From a methanogenic archaeon ISO4-H5 (GTDB lineage: Archaea; Thermoplasmatota; Thermoplasmata; Methanomassiliicoccales; Methanomethylophilaceae), in assembly GCA_001560915.1 (NCBI GenBank), contig CP014214.1, forward strand, positions 1,550,001 through 1,614,000: a stretch of DNA of 64,000 nt, written 5' to 3'. Below are positions 9,953 to 16,918 of the stretch, in pieces. Within the stretch, counting starts at the first letter, position 1. Each line of letters opens with the position of its first letter. The notes under the pieces are model-generated. The model made no database searches. It was not told the DNA's origin and saw only the letters and a program-made list of their open reading frames with translations. Made by a program: the position numbers and the translations under genes.

Positions 9953-9974
9953 TCAGAATTCCCGATGATTTGAA
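9953..9974 (+). repeat. 22-base direct repeat, copy 2
   Basis: Identical to 8088-8109. See that entry for context. Confidence 0.6.
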
Positions 9975-10079
9975 TAAGCGTGGGAAGGGTATGTTCGGAA
10001 CCCCTTCGACCAGTAATCGTGTCTATGAAAGGCCCGGAATCCTGATCTATATGGGGTGTGAGGACGGAATTCCGACTGA

Positions 10080-10373
10080 AAATGGTGTAGATCCTCTTAC
10101 CTCGGAATTGGGGACGTAAACCTTCTGCATAAGAATAACCGCCGTACCCTCTATCGGCACAGGCGACAGTATATAAACTGCATTGCAGATAAAACGGATG
10201 GTGAGGATGTGGAGTCTCTGACCGCCAGTAAGAAGTATCAAGAAGGGGTAAAGAAGGTCGGCCCCGGTTGCAAATTCTATTACAGGTGTATTTTTGATCC
10301 CGTTCCCAACAGCGACCTGAAGGATCCCGCCAAGTACGGAGTAGAGTCTGTTTCCGATGACCAGCAATCCTGA
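10080..10373 (+). pseudogene. Possible coding relic without start codon
   Basis: A plus-strand frame is open from the stop at 10077 to a TGA at 10371. Its second half has protein-like composition (SKKYQEGVKKVGPGCKFYYR, DPVPNSDLKDPAKYGVESV). There is no convincing start codon or domain, and the first part looks non-coding. I read it as a decayed gene end; the family is not recognised. The remaining bases of 9841-10080 hold nothing else I can support. Confidence 0.3.
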
Positions 10374-10411
10374 GGAAATGTTATGTGTACTGCAGTTGCA
10401 TTACATAACTG

Positions 10412-10720
10412 ATGAATGCGGGAATCATTTCTAACGAGCCTAAGACAGGTACCTTCCAGATGAGGATCAACCCCGAATACAAGAAACAATTGGAGGAATT
10501 GTTCGCCAAATGCGGGATGACCCTCTCCGAGGCTACGAATGTGTTCTTCCAGATGGCACTTACTACAGGTGGCCTCCCGTTCAACGTCAATTCTGATCCG
10601 AAAATTGTTCTCAGCGACAGATCTGTGGCATACCTGAAACGTGAATTCAGAAAAGGTCTGGAATCGGCAAAAAAGGATGGCTGGATCTCCGAGGATGCCA
10701 TGCACACCAAGTACAGGTGA
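10412..10720 (+). CDS. Second RelB/DinJ-family antitoxin-like protein
   Basis: A 102-residue protein with the RelB/DinJ pattern TGTFQMRINPEYKKQLEELF followed by AKCGMTLSEATNVFFQMAL and TTGGLPF. It is a ribbon-helix-helix DNA-binding fold with a toxin-binding tail. No RelE/YafQ-like ORF follows; the next gene is an AAA ATPase after a repeat array. An imperfect palindrome around TTATGT...ACATAA (10380-10407) lies just before the start and may be its operator. It is related only distantly to the first RelB-like protein. Whether either still neutralises a toxin is unknown. Confidence 0.7.
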   Translation: MNAGIISNEPKTGTFQMRINPEYKKQLEELFAKCGMTLSEATNVFFQMALTTGGLPFNVNSDPKIVLSDRSVAYLKREFRKGLESAKKDGWISEDAMHTKYR

Positions 10721-10754
10721 AACGGAATGATTAATGTGCCAAGGATCCGACAAG

Positions 10755-10871
10755 TTAAGGAATCAGGAAATTTTTACAATCTGTTGTTTAAGGAATCAGG
10801 AAATTTTTACAATCTGTTGTTTAAGGAATCAGGAAATTTTTAAGACAATGCTTATTAAGGAATCAGGAAAT
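10755..10871 (+). repeat. Four tandem 33-34 base repeats before the ATPase gene
   Basis: The word TTAAGGAATCAGGAAAT begins at 10755, 10788, 10821 and 10855, periods 33, 33 and 34. Units 1 and 2 are identical over their full length; unit 3 diverges after TTTTTA and unit 4 is partial. Each unit contains TATA-like AAATTTTTA, so the array may be multiplied promoter or operator DNA. It ends 9 bases before the GTG of the ATPase. It is not CRISPR: there are no unique spacers. Confidence 0.85.
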
Positions 10872-10879
10872 ATCATATT

Positions 10880-12229
10880 GTGAAAAGAAAGATTTACAAT
10901 CGTCTGCTGCAGTGGAAAAACGAGAGTAAGGGAAAAAGTGCACTCTTAATCGAGGGTGCACGCCGCGTGGGCAAAAGTTACATCGTCGAGGAATTCGGAA
11001 AGAACGAGTACGACACCTATGTCCTCATCAATTTCAGCAATACCGCACCGAGAATCAGGAATCTGTTCACAAACGATGTGCATGATATCCCGATGCTCCT
11101 GCAAAAACTATCAAATCTCACAGCTACACGTTTCATCGAGCGCAAGACACTCATAATCTTCGATGAGGTGCAGAAATGTCCGAGGGCGAGAGAAGCGATA
11201 AAATTCCTGGTGGAGGACGGGAGATACGATTACATCGAGACAGGGTCGCTCATTTCGATACATGAGAACGTGAAGGATATCATCATACCCTCCGAAGAGG
11301 AAAAGGTCAAGATGTACCCTTTGGATTTCGAAGAATTCTGTTGGGCGATAGGAGATGAAGTCACCGTCCCCGCTATCAGAGAACACTTCGAATCCAGAAC
11401 GCCAATGGGCGATGATGTCCATTCCGCCTTCCTGGACACATTCAGGAGATACATGATCGTCGGAGGTATGCCGAGGGCCGTTCTGGAATACGCATCCACA
11501 AAAGATTTCTCCAAAGTGGAGAACATAAAGAGGCAGATCATCGGACTGTACAAAGAGGATATAGGTAAACGCGCGAAGGCCAATAGGAGGAAGACTGCAG
11601 CCCTCTACGAGGCAATCCCGTCCGAACTGTCCAAACATGACAAGGTGTTCAATCTTTCCGATATAGACAAGAACGGAAAGTTCTCCAATTACGAGGATCC
11701 GATATACTGGCTCGAGGATTCGATGATTGTAAACACCTGCTATAATGCGACGGAACCAAGCATCGCGATGGGCCTTAATACGGACATCTCCTCATTGAAA
11801 CTCTATTCTGGCGATACCGGCTTACTGGTCAGTCTGGCGATTAATTCAGATGAATCTATCGAACACAAGGTGTACATTGACATCCTGCAGGACCGTCTCC
11901 ATCTGAACGAGGGGATGTTCGCTGAGAACATGGTGGCACAGATGCTTAGGGCGAACGGCCACAGACTGTTCTTCCACGCATTCTATAAGAATACAAAGAA
12001 CGGGAAGAAGGACAAGAACAGGTCAGAAGTAGATTTCCTTGTAAAACGCGGAAACAAAGTATCTGTGATTGAAGTAAAGACCGGGAAGAGCACCGAACAC
12101 ACATCTCTCGATTATGTGATGGATACGTATTCCAAACAACTCGGACAATGCTATGTCCTGCATACGAGGGACCTGAGAAAAGACGGAAATCTGCTGTATC
12201 TCCCCATATACATGGCCATATGTCTTTGA
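10880..12229 (+). CDS. AAA_14/DUF4143 family ATPase
   Basis: A 449-residue P-loop protein. The Walker A is IEGARRVGKSYIVEEF, Walker B KTLIIFDEVQKCPRA, and the sensor-like GRYDYIETGSLISI follows. The C-terminal DUF4143 part carries a PD-(D/E)XK-like pattern: E in NEGMFAENMVAQML, D in SEVDFLVKRG and VIEVKTGK. This family is common and poorly characterised in archaea and bacteria, often in mobile or accessory regions; possible roles are DNA repair or defence. The start is GTG, immediately after the repeat array. It is isolated from the neighbouring housekeeping genes. Confidence 0.85.
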   Translation: MKRKIYNRLLQWKNESKGKSALLIEGARRVGKSYIVEEFGKNEYDTYVLINFSNTAPRIRNLFTNDVHDIPMLLQKLSNLTATRFIERKTLIIFDEVQKCPRAREAIKFLVEDGRYDYIETGSLISIHENVKDIIIPSEEEKVKMYPLDFEEFCWAIGDEVTVPAIREHFESRTPMGDDVHSAFLDTFRRYMIVGGMPRAVLEYASTKDFSKVENIKRQIIGLYKEDIGKRAKANRRKTAALYEAIPSELSKHDKVFNLSDIDKNGKFSNYEDPIYWLEDSMIVNTCYNATEPSIAMGLNTDISSLKLYSGDTGLLVSLAINSDESIEHKVYIDILQDRLHLNEGMFAENMVAQMLRANGHRLFFHAFYKNTKNGKKDKNRSEVDFLVKRGNKVSVIEVKTGKSTEHTSLDYVMDTYSKQLGQCYVLHTRDLRKDGNLLYLPIYMAICL

Positions 12230-12284
12230 GATCTTTTTCGGGCATGATTCTGCGTGCTCCCTGACTTATTTGCAGTAGGGAGGC

Positions 12285-12378
12285 TTTGAATATACGGGAA
12301 GAATAACAACAATCGACCGACAGTATTGACGATGTACAACTTTGCGTATACTCGCGGTATACTGCAGTATACAGAAAA
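12285..12378 (-). repeat. Copy A of the tRNA-Ser distal flank
   Basis: This flank directly abuts the intact tRNA-Ser gene and matches 8639-8732 at about 80-85% by eye. Its first bases still encode the ending ALNIREE and a stop, equivalent to the SLNIQEK ending of the RelB-like protein at 8328-8660. A second such gene therefore once ended here and has lost the rest of its sequence. Confidence 0.65.
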
Positions 12379-12465
12379 TGGCGTGGAGAGGGGGATTCGA
12401 ACCCTCGAGTCGTAAACGACATCAGATTAGCAGTCTGACGCCTTACCGGGCTGGGCCATCTCCAC
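12379..12465 (-). tRNA. tRNA-Ser(GCU)
   Basis: The minus strand folds as a class II tRNA. The acceptor is GTGGAGA paired with TCTCCAC, with discriminator G and an encoded CCA. The anticodon stem-loop CAGACTGCTAATCTG has anticodon GCT, followed by a long variable arm and the T arm GAGGGTTCGAATCCCCCTC. A TATA-like TTTTATAATAC at 12487-12497 lies at promoter distance. The 3' end is partly duplicated at 8733-8748 and, more decayed, at 8151-8164. Confidence 0.95.
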
Positions 12466-12518
12466 AGTGAATCGGTGTAAAACGTAGTATTATAAAATCT
12501 GAACGGGGGAAAAACAGG

Positions 12519-13028
12519 TCACCCAAGGATAGGGAACCTCTTCACGAGGGGCAGTTCCTTCCACCATCCGTTGACGGATAGCTTGTCGAATCCGCCCAGG
12601 AAATAGACCGCCAAGGTCCCGACTGCCAAGAGGATGTGGTCATCTATGATCGGATTGTCCGCAGGCGGTACCACCAGCGTGTACATCACCAGCAGGAACG
12701 CCACCATCCCGAAGGTCGTCAGCTTGGAGGCGAACCCGAGCGTCAGCGTGATCCCCAGCACCAGTAGTGCCAGCAGCAGTACGATATCCACGGCGAGGTT
12801 GCCCGCGATGGCGGTGTAATGACCTTCGAAGATGCCGTCGGTAACCCAGACGACGAAGGATGAGGGGGACCCTCCCTGCACGAAACCCTGTCCGGCGGGG
12901 GTCGCGAAACCCAGACCGAACATCTTGTCGAAGAAGGGCCACAGCATTATCCATCCAAGAAGGATGCGGAGCACCGCCAGCACGTATCTGCCGGTCTCCT
13001 CCCTGTCGCGGAACACCTCGAAGTCCAT
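12519..13028 (-). CDS. DoxX/DoxD-like membrane protein
   Basis: About 169 residues with four hydrophobic segments (YVLAVLRILLGWIMLWPFFD, DIVLLLALLVLGITLTLGFA and TTFGMVAFLLVMYTLVV among them) and the DoxX-type end ILLAVGTLAVYFLGGFDKLS. Relatives include the DoxD subunit of archaeal thiosulfate:quinone oxidoreductase and many uncharacterised DoxX proteins. A methanogen of this type is not known to run thiosulfate oxidation, so function is open. The ATG at 13028 is chosen because longer starts would overlap the divergent phosphoesterase gene. Confidence 0.7.
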   Translation of the reverse strand: MDFEVFRDREETGRYVLAVLRILLGWIMLWPFFDKMFGLGFATPAGQGFVQGGSPSSFVVWVTDGIFEGHYTAIAGNLAVDIVLLLALLVLGITLTLGFASKLTTFGMVAFLLVMYTLVVPPADNPIIDDHILLAVGTLAVYFLGGFDKLSVNGWWKELPLVKRFPILG

Positions 13029-13106
13029 ATCAGACGGATAGAATACAAACTGGAAGATAAAGACAGGGGTGGAAAAGGTAAATACCCAGCGGGCGATTCT
13101 CACCCC

Positions 13107-13751
13107 ATGAAGTTCCTGGTTCTTACGGACCTGCACCAGAAGACGGAGAACATCCCCTGGATCAACTCCCTAGTAGACGAATACTCCCCCGACGCACTGC
13201 TCTACCTCGGCGACGTCACCGACCTGGGCACCTGCGAACAGGCCAAGGACATCCTTAGCAGTATCAAGGGTAGGAAGATCGTCCTGCCCGGAAACTGCGA
13301 CCCCCGTGATACCCCTTCGGAGATATCCTCCGTGGCGGAGGACCTTCACGGGAAATCCATTGAGATCAGCGGGATCTACATCGCCGGACTGGGAGGAGGC
13401 AACATCTCTCCTTTCAACTCCCCCTTCGAGCTCACCGAGGAGGAGATAGACGGAAAACTCCGTCCCATCTCCAAAAAGGGCATGCTGCTCATGACCCATG
13501 CCCCCGCCTACGACACTCTCGACCATATACCCAGCGGTGTTCCCGTAGGCAGCAAGGCAATCAGGGCCATCATCGATGAGTTCAAACCTATACTGGCACT
13601 TTCGGGGCACATCCACGAAGATTACGGAATCAAAGACCTCGGCGGCACCATCTGCGTGAACCCCGGACCTGCCATGGACAGGCGTGCGGCAGTGATCACC
13701 CTCACCGACGACCAGGTCGCAGTGAAGCTCATAGGCCCAGAAGGTGCGTGA
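13107..13751 (+). CDS. Calcineurin-like metallophosphoesterase
   Basis: A 214-residue enzyme with the complete metal-binding set: VLTDLH near the start, YLGDVTD, LPGNCD, MTHAPAYDT and LSGHIHEDYG. This is the compact MJ0936/YfcE-like single-domain group, which hydrolyses phosphodiesters with divalent metals; the substrate cannot be deduced. It is divergent from the DoxX-like gene and is followed after 49 bases by the S8e gene, which has its own TATA box. Confidence 0.85.
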   Translation: MKFLVLTDLHQKTENIPWINSLVDEYSPDALLYLGDVTDLGTCEQAKDILSSIKGRKIVLPGNCDPRDTPSEISSVAEDLHGKSIEISGIYIAGLGGGNISPFNSPFELTEEEIDGKLRPISKKGMLLMTHAPAYDTLDHIPSGVPVGSKAIRAIIDEFKPILALSGHIHEDYGIKDLGGTICVNPGPAMDRRAAVITLTDDQVAVKLIGPEGA

Positions 13752-13800
13752 ACCCCAGGTAACGTTTATATAGAAATCGTGATTAGCAGGGTCGATTAAC

Positions 13801-14181
13801 ATGGCACAATGGCAAGGTCAATCTAACAGGAAATCCACCGGCGGAAGGCTTGTCCTCGCACGTGGAAAGAGGAAATTCGAAATCAGCAGGGAAAAGCAGT
13901 ACACCAAGCTCGGAACCGAAACCCGCAGGCAGTACCGCGGAAGGGGCAAGTCCTACAAGACCGGAATGCTCGCTGCTGAGTTCGCCAACGTCGTCGACAA
14001 GAAGACGCAGACCGTCAAGAAAGTCAAGATCCTGAATGTTATCGCAAACCCCTCGGACCCCAACTTCGTCCAGCGTAACATTCTCAACAAGGGCGCAACC
14101 ATCAAGACCGAGCTCGGAGACGCAATCGTCACCTCCAGGCCCGGACAGGTCGGCGCTGTCAACGCAGTCCTCCTCAACTGA
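13801..14181 (+). CDS. rps8e: Ribosomal protein S8e
   Basis: A 126-residue basic protein of the small ribosomal subunit, archaeal/eukaryotic S8e family. It shows the characteristic N-terminus QGQSNRKSTGGRLVLARGKR and the end TRPGQVGAVNAVLL. TTTATATAG near 13765 is a good TATA box. A GC-rich hairpin follows the stop. The length is normal for the archaeal form. Confidence 0.96.
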   Translation: MAQWQGQSNRKSTGGRLVLARGKRKFEISREKQYTKLGTETRRQYRGRGKSYKTGMLAAEFANVVDKKTQTVKKVKILNVIANPSDPNFVQRNILNKGATIKTELGDAIVTSRPGQVGAVNAVLLN

Positions 14182-14199
14182 GGAAAGAACAAATCATTT

Positions 14200-14218
14200 C
14201 CCGGGGCCTGCCCCCGGG
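14200..14218 (+). terminator. GC-rich hairpin after S8e
   Basis: CCCGGGG and CCCCGGG form a 7-bp stem around a 5-base loop 18 bases after the S8e stop codon. The next gene has its own TATA box (CTTTTATAG near 14236), so this is a plausible transcript end. Confidence 0.45.
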
Positions 14219-14271
14219 GCCACACTTCTCACAACTTTTATAGGATTCACACCATATCCTGGAGTGATACC

Positions 14272-14565
14272 ATGGCATACGACGAGGACACCGCAATCAC
14301 GCTTTGGCCCGAATACTTCGATTCCAAACGTACCCGCGCACAGGGCAGGAAGCTCCCCAAGGAGCTCTGCGTGGAGAGGCCCTCGCTCGATATGATTGCC
14401 AAAGGTGCGGTACTCCTCGATCTCGAATTCGAGATCTATGAGGACAAGAGCTACCCCGGCAACTGGGCCGCCAAGAACGGATGCGTCCGTGTCGAGAAAG
14501 GCAAGATGAAGAAGACCCAGATTCTCGCCGAGGTAGGTAAGATCCTGGTCCAGAATCAGGCCTGA
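14272..14565 (+). CDS. srp19: Signal recognition particle 19 kDa protein
   Basis: A 97-residue SRP19. It binds the tips of helices 6 and 8 of SRP RNA and prepares it for SRP54. The family pattern is ALWPEYFDS-like (here TLWPEYFDSKRTRAQGRKLP), then VERPSLDMIAKGAVLLDLEF and CVRVEKGKMKKTQILAEVG. It is followed 3 bases later by the NAD(P)HX repair gene, implying one transcript. SRP RNA itself is not in the window as far as I can see. Confidence 0.93.
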   Translation: MAYDEDTAITLWPEYFDSKRTRAQGRKLPKELCVERPSLDMIAKGAVLLDLEFEIYEDKSYPGNWAAKNGCVRVEKGKMKKTQILAEVGKILVQNQA

Positions 14566-14568
14566 AGT

Positions 14569-15963
14569 ATGATTTCCAACCTTGATGCCAAGGTGATGGA
14601 TGCCAATGCGGAGGCATTGGGCATCAGTGTCGAAGCCCTCATGGGCAATGCCGGTAAAGCCGTCGCCGATTATCTGATAGAGAACTACCATGGCAAGAGA
14701 TTCGCCTTTGTCTGCGGCCACGGCAACAACGGAGGCGACGGATTCGCTGCCGCTGGACAGATGAAAGAGGAGAACGTACGCATATTCCTCATCGACCCCG
14801 TCGAAAAGATCAGGTCCCCTGTCGTAAAAGGATATCTAGATAAGAGCGGAATCAAGCCGGAACCGCTTCCCCACAGTTTTTCTGACGTGGATGTCCTGGT
14901 GGACTGCGGTCTCGGAACGGGACAGAACGGAGATCTCCGCGAGGCTTACGCTGATTTCGTATTCCAATCGGACGGATTCGACGGTGTCAAGATATCGGTG
15001 GATATGCCGACGGGGTTCGGTTCCCGTATCCGTTTCTGCCCTGACATAACGCTGACACTGCACGATGTGAAGGAATTCATGGAACGCAAGAACTGCGGAA
15101 ACATCGTAGTACTCAACATAGGTATGCCCGAAGAGGCCTCGGATCAGACCGGCCCGGGAGACTTCCTCAGATATCCGATTCCCGAAAAGGACAGTCATAA
15201 GGGGCGCAACGGGGAACTCCTCATCATCGGCGGAGGACCGTATTTCGGCGCTCCCGCCCTGGCGGCCATGGCCGCACTTCGTATCGGGACAGATCTGGTT
15301 ACCGTGGCCGTGCCCGAATCGGTGTATCACGAAGTCGCGTGCACCAACCCCACACTCATGGTCCATAAGGTCAGCGGAAACCACTTCAATATGTCCCATT
15401 TCGAGGAACTCTCCGATCTGGCGGTAAGATGCGGATGCGTCCTCATCGGACCGGGCATAGGCACCGATCCAGAAACTGTAGAATTCGTAAAGGCCTTCGC
15501 GAAAGAATGCAGCGTACCCATGGTAGTGGATGCTGACGGACTCAACGCACTCGGAAAGAAATACAAAGCGCCTCACCGTTATGTGATCCTCACCCCCCAC
15601 CACAAGGAATACGAGCGCATCGGAGGTAAGGAGGACGATGTTTACATCCGTGCCAATGTCATCGGATGCACCATTCTGCTGAAGGGTCCGACCGACCTCA
15701 TCAGCGACGGAAAGCGTCTGATGTCCAACAAGACCGGATGTGCAGCGATGACCGGTGCAGGAACGGGCGATGTTCTCGCGGGAATCACCGCAGGTCTTCT
15801 GTCCAAAGGCATGGAACCGTATGATTCCGCATGTCTGGCCGCTTATATCTCAGGTAAAGCGGGAGAGAAGGCCTTCGAAAAGAAATCCTACGGTCTGATC
15901 GCCACAGATGTCGTGGATTGCATATCAGATGTGCTCGTCGAACATCTAAACGGCAGGAATTGA
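14569..15963 (+). CDS. nnr: Bifunctional NAD(P)H-hydrate epimerase / ADP-dependent dehydratase
   Basis: A 464-residue repair enzyme. The N-terminal half is the YjeF_N epimerase with VCGHGNNGGDGFAAAG; the C-terminal half is the YjeF_C dehydratase with the ATP/ADP motif KTGCAAMTGAGTGDVLAGI and TPHHKEYERI. Together they rescue damaged, hydrated NADH and NADPH. The two-domain layout and length are normal. It is co-transcribed with srp19 upstream and a phosphoesterase gene only 2 bases downstream. Confidence 0.93.
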   Translation: MISNLDAKVMDANAEALGISVEALMGNAGKAVADYLIENYHGKRFAFVCGHGNNGGDGFAAAGQMKEENVRIFLIDPVEKIRSPVVKGYLDKSGIKPEPLPHSFSDVDVLVDCGLGTGQNGDLREAYADFVFQSDGFDGVKISVDMPTGFGSRIRFCPDITLTLHDVKEFMERKNCGNIVVLNIGMPEEASDQTGPGDFLRYPIPEKDSHKGRNGELLIIGGGPYFGAPALAAMAALRIGTDLVTVAVPESVYHEVACTNPTLMVHKVSGNHFNMSHFEELSDLAVRCGCVLIGPGIGTDPETVEFVKAFAKECSVPMVVDADGLNALGKKYKAPHRYVILTPHHKEYERIGGKEDDVYIRANVIGCTILLKGPTDLISDGKRLMSNKTGCAAMTGAGTGDVLAGITAGLLSKGMEPYDSACLAAYISGKAGEKAFEKKSYGLIATDVVDCISDVLVEHLNGRN

Positions 15964-15965
15964 CG

Positions 15966-16763
15966 ATGTCAATACAGCCTGTTCCGGGTATTCCAGCACT
16001 CAAAGTCGATGAAACTCTTGTTATCGGCGACCTTCACATAGGTGTTGAGGCACATCTCGGAAAGAAAGGAGTTCATCTCACATCCCGTACCGACCGCATG
16101 ATAGATTCGGTACTGGAAGCAGCCGGCACAGAGGTAGACCGTATCCTCATGATCGGAGACATCAAAGATTCCGTACCGGGTTCAACCAAACAGGAATACC
16201 GCGAGATACCTATGTTCTGCGACAGATTGCTCTCTCATTTCTCCGAAGTCGGCATAGTAAGGGGCAATCACGATACATCGATCGAGGAATTCGTACCCGG
16301 TGCGGTACGTATCTACCCTGCATCGGGGGCACGTATCGGTGATGTGGGATTCATACACGGACACACATGGCCCTCGGCAGAGGTCATGGCATGCAAGACA
16401 CTGGTCATGGGCCACGAACATCCGACGGTTCTTTTCAAGGATGGTGTCGGTGCGCATACCTCCGAACCGTGCTGGGTCAGGGGCAATTTCGCCAAGACCT
16501 CTGATGAGAAATACGAGAAACTACCAGAGAATTTCATCGTGGTGCCCGCATTCAACAGGTTGCTGGGCGGTTCGCCGGTCAATGTGATCGGCAGTGCACT
16601 CCTGGGACCCATCCTCAATTCCGACCTTCCCGATCTGGACAATGCACACCTCTATCTGCTGGACGGTTTGGATCTCGGCAGGAGATGCGACCTGATGGTC
16701 AAGAGTAACCGCTTCAAGAAATGGAACGACGACGAGAACTCGCCGCGCCACAATTCGCTTTGA
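15966..16763 (+). CDS. Mre11/SbcD-related archaeal metallophosphoesterase
   Basis: A 265-residue calcineurin-fold protein of the archaeal DNA-ligase-associated phosphoesterase type. The metal sites are IGDLHIGVEAHL, MIGDIKDS, VRGNHDTSIEE, GFIHGHTWPS and MGHEHPTV. The ATG at 15966 is chosen because it follows the previous stop by 2 bases and begins the conserved core. It is the third gene of the srp19 operon. The substrate is unknown; a nucleic-acid role is inferred from family neighbours only. Confidence 0.85.
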   Translation: MSIQPVPGIPALKVDETLVIGDLHIGVEAHLGKKGVHLTSRTDRMIDSVLEAAGTEVDRILMIGDIKDSVPGSTKQEYREIPMFCDRLLSHFSEVGIVRGNHDTSIEEFVPGAVRIYPASGARIGDVGFIHGHTWPSAEVMACKTLVMGHEHPTVLFKDGVGAHTSEPCWVRGNFAKTSDEKYEKLPENFIVVPAFNRLLGGSPVNVIGSALLGPILNSDLPDLDNAHLYLLDGLDLGRRCDLMVKSNRFKKWNDDENSPRHNSL

Positions 16764-16851
16764 TTATTTTCGGATTGTAACAAAAAGCGATTTCTATCTA
16801 CCCAGATCGATTTTTTCGACCGAGTATCCACTGAGATATGCTGAAAAAATG

Positions 16852-16907
16852 AGGGAGAGGACGTTGAACCTCTCCCTTAAAGAGTTTGAACCGGGGCTTG
16901 CGCCCCG
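16852..16907 (-). terminator. Two hairpins after the Hdr/Mvh operon
   Basis: GGGAGAGG and CCTCTCCC (16852-16875) form an 8-bp stem, and GGGGC...GCCCC (about 16893-16906) a second stem. They lie between the stop of mvhA and the end of the converging phosphoesterase gene, where termination of both operons is expected. Confidence 0.5.
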
Positions 16908-16918
16908 TTTGAAAGGTT

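Noticed and set aside
10047-10367. Minus-strand 106-codon frame
   Set aside because: No ribosome-binding site, domain or coding-like composition. The plus-strand frame in the same place looks more protein-like but is itself decayed.
10755-10871. Possible CRISPR array
   Set aside because: The units are contiguous 33-34 base tandem repeats with no unique spacers, only four copies, and no cas gene nearby.
13029-13136. N-terminal extension of the DoxX-like gene
   Set aside because: It would overlap the divergent phosphoesterase gene and adds no conserved sequence; the ATG at 13028 suffices.
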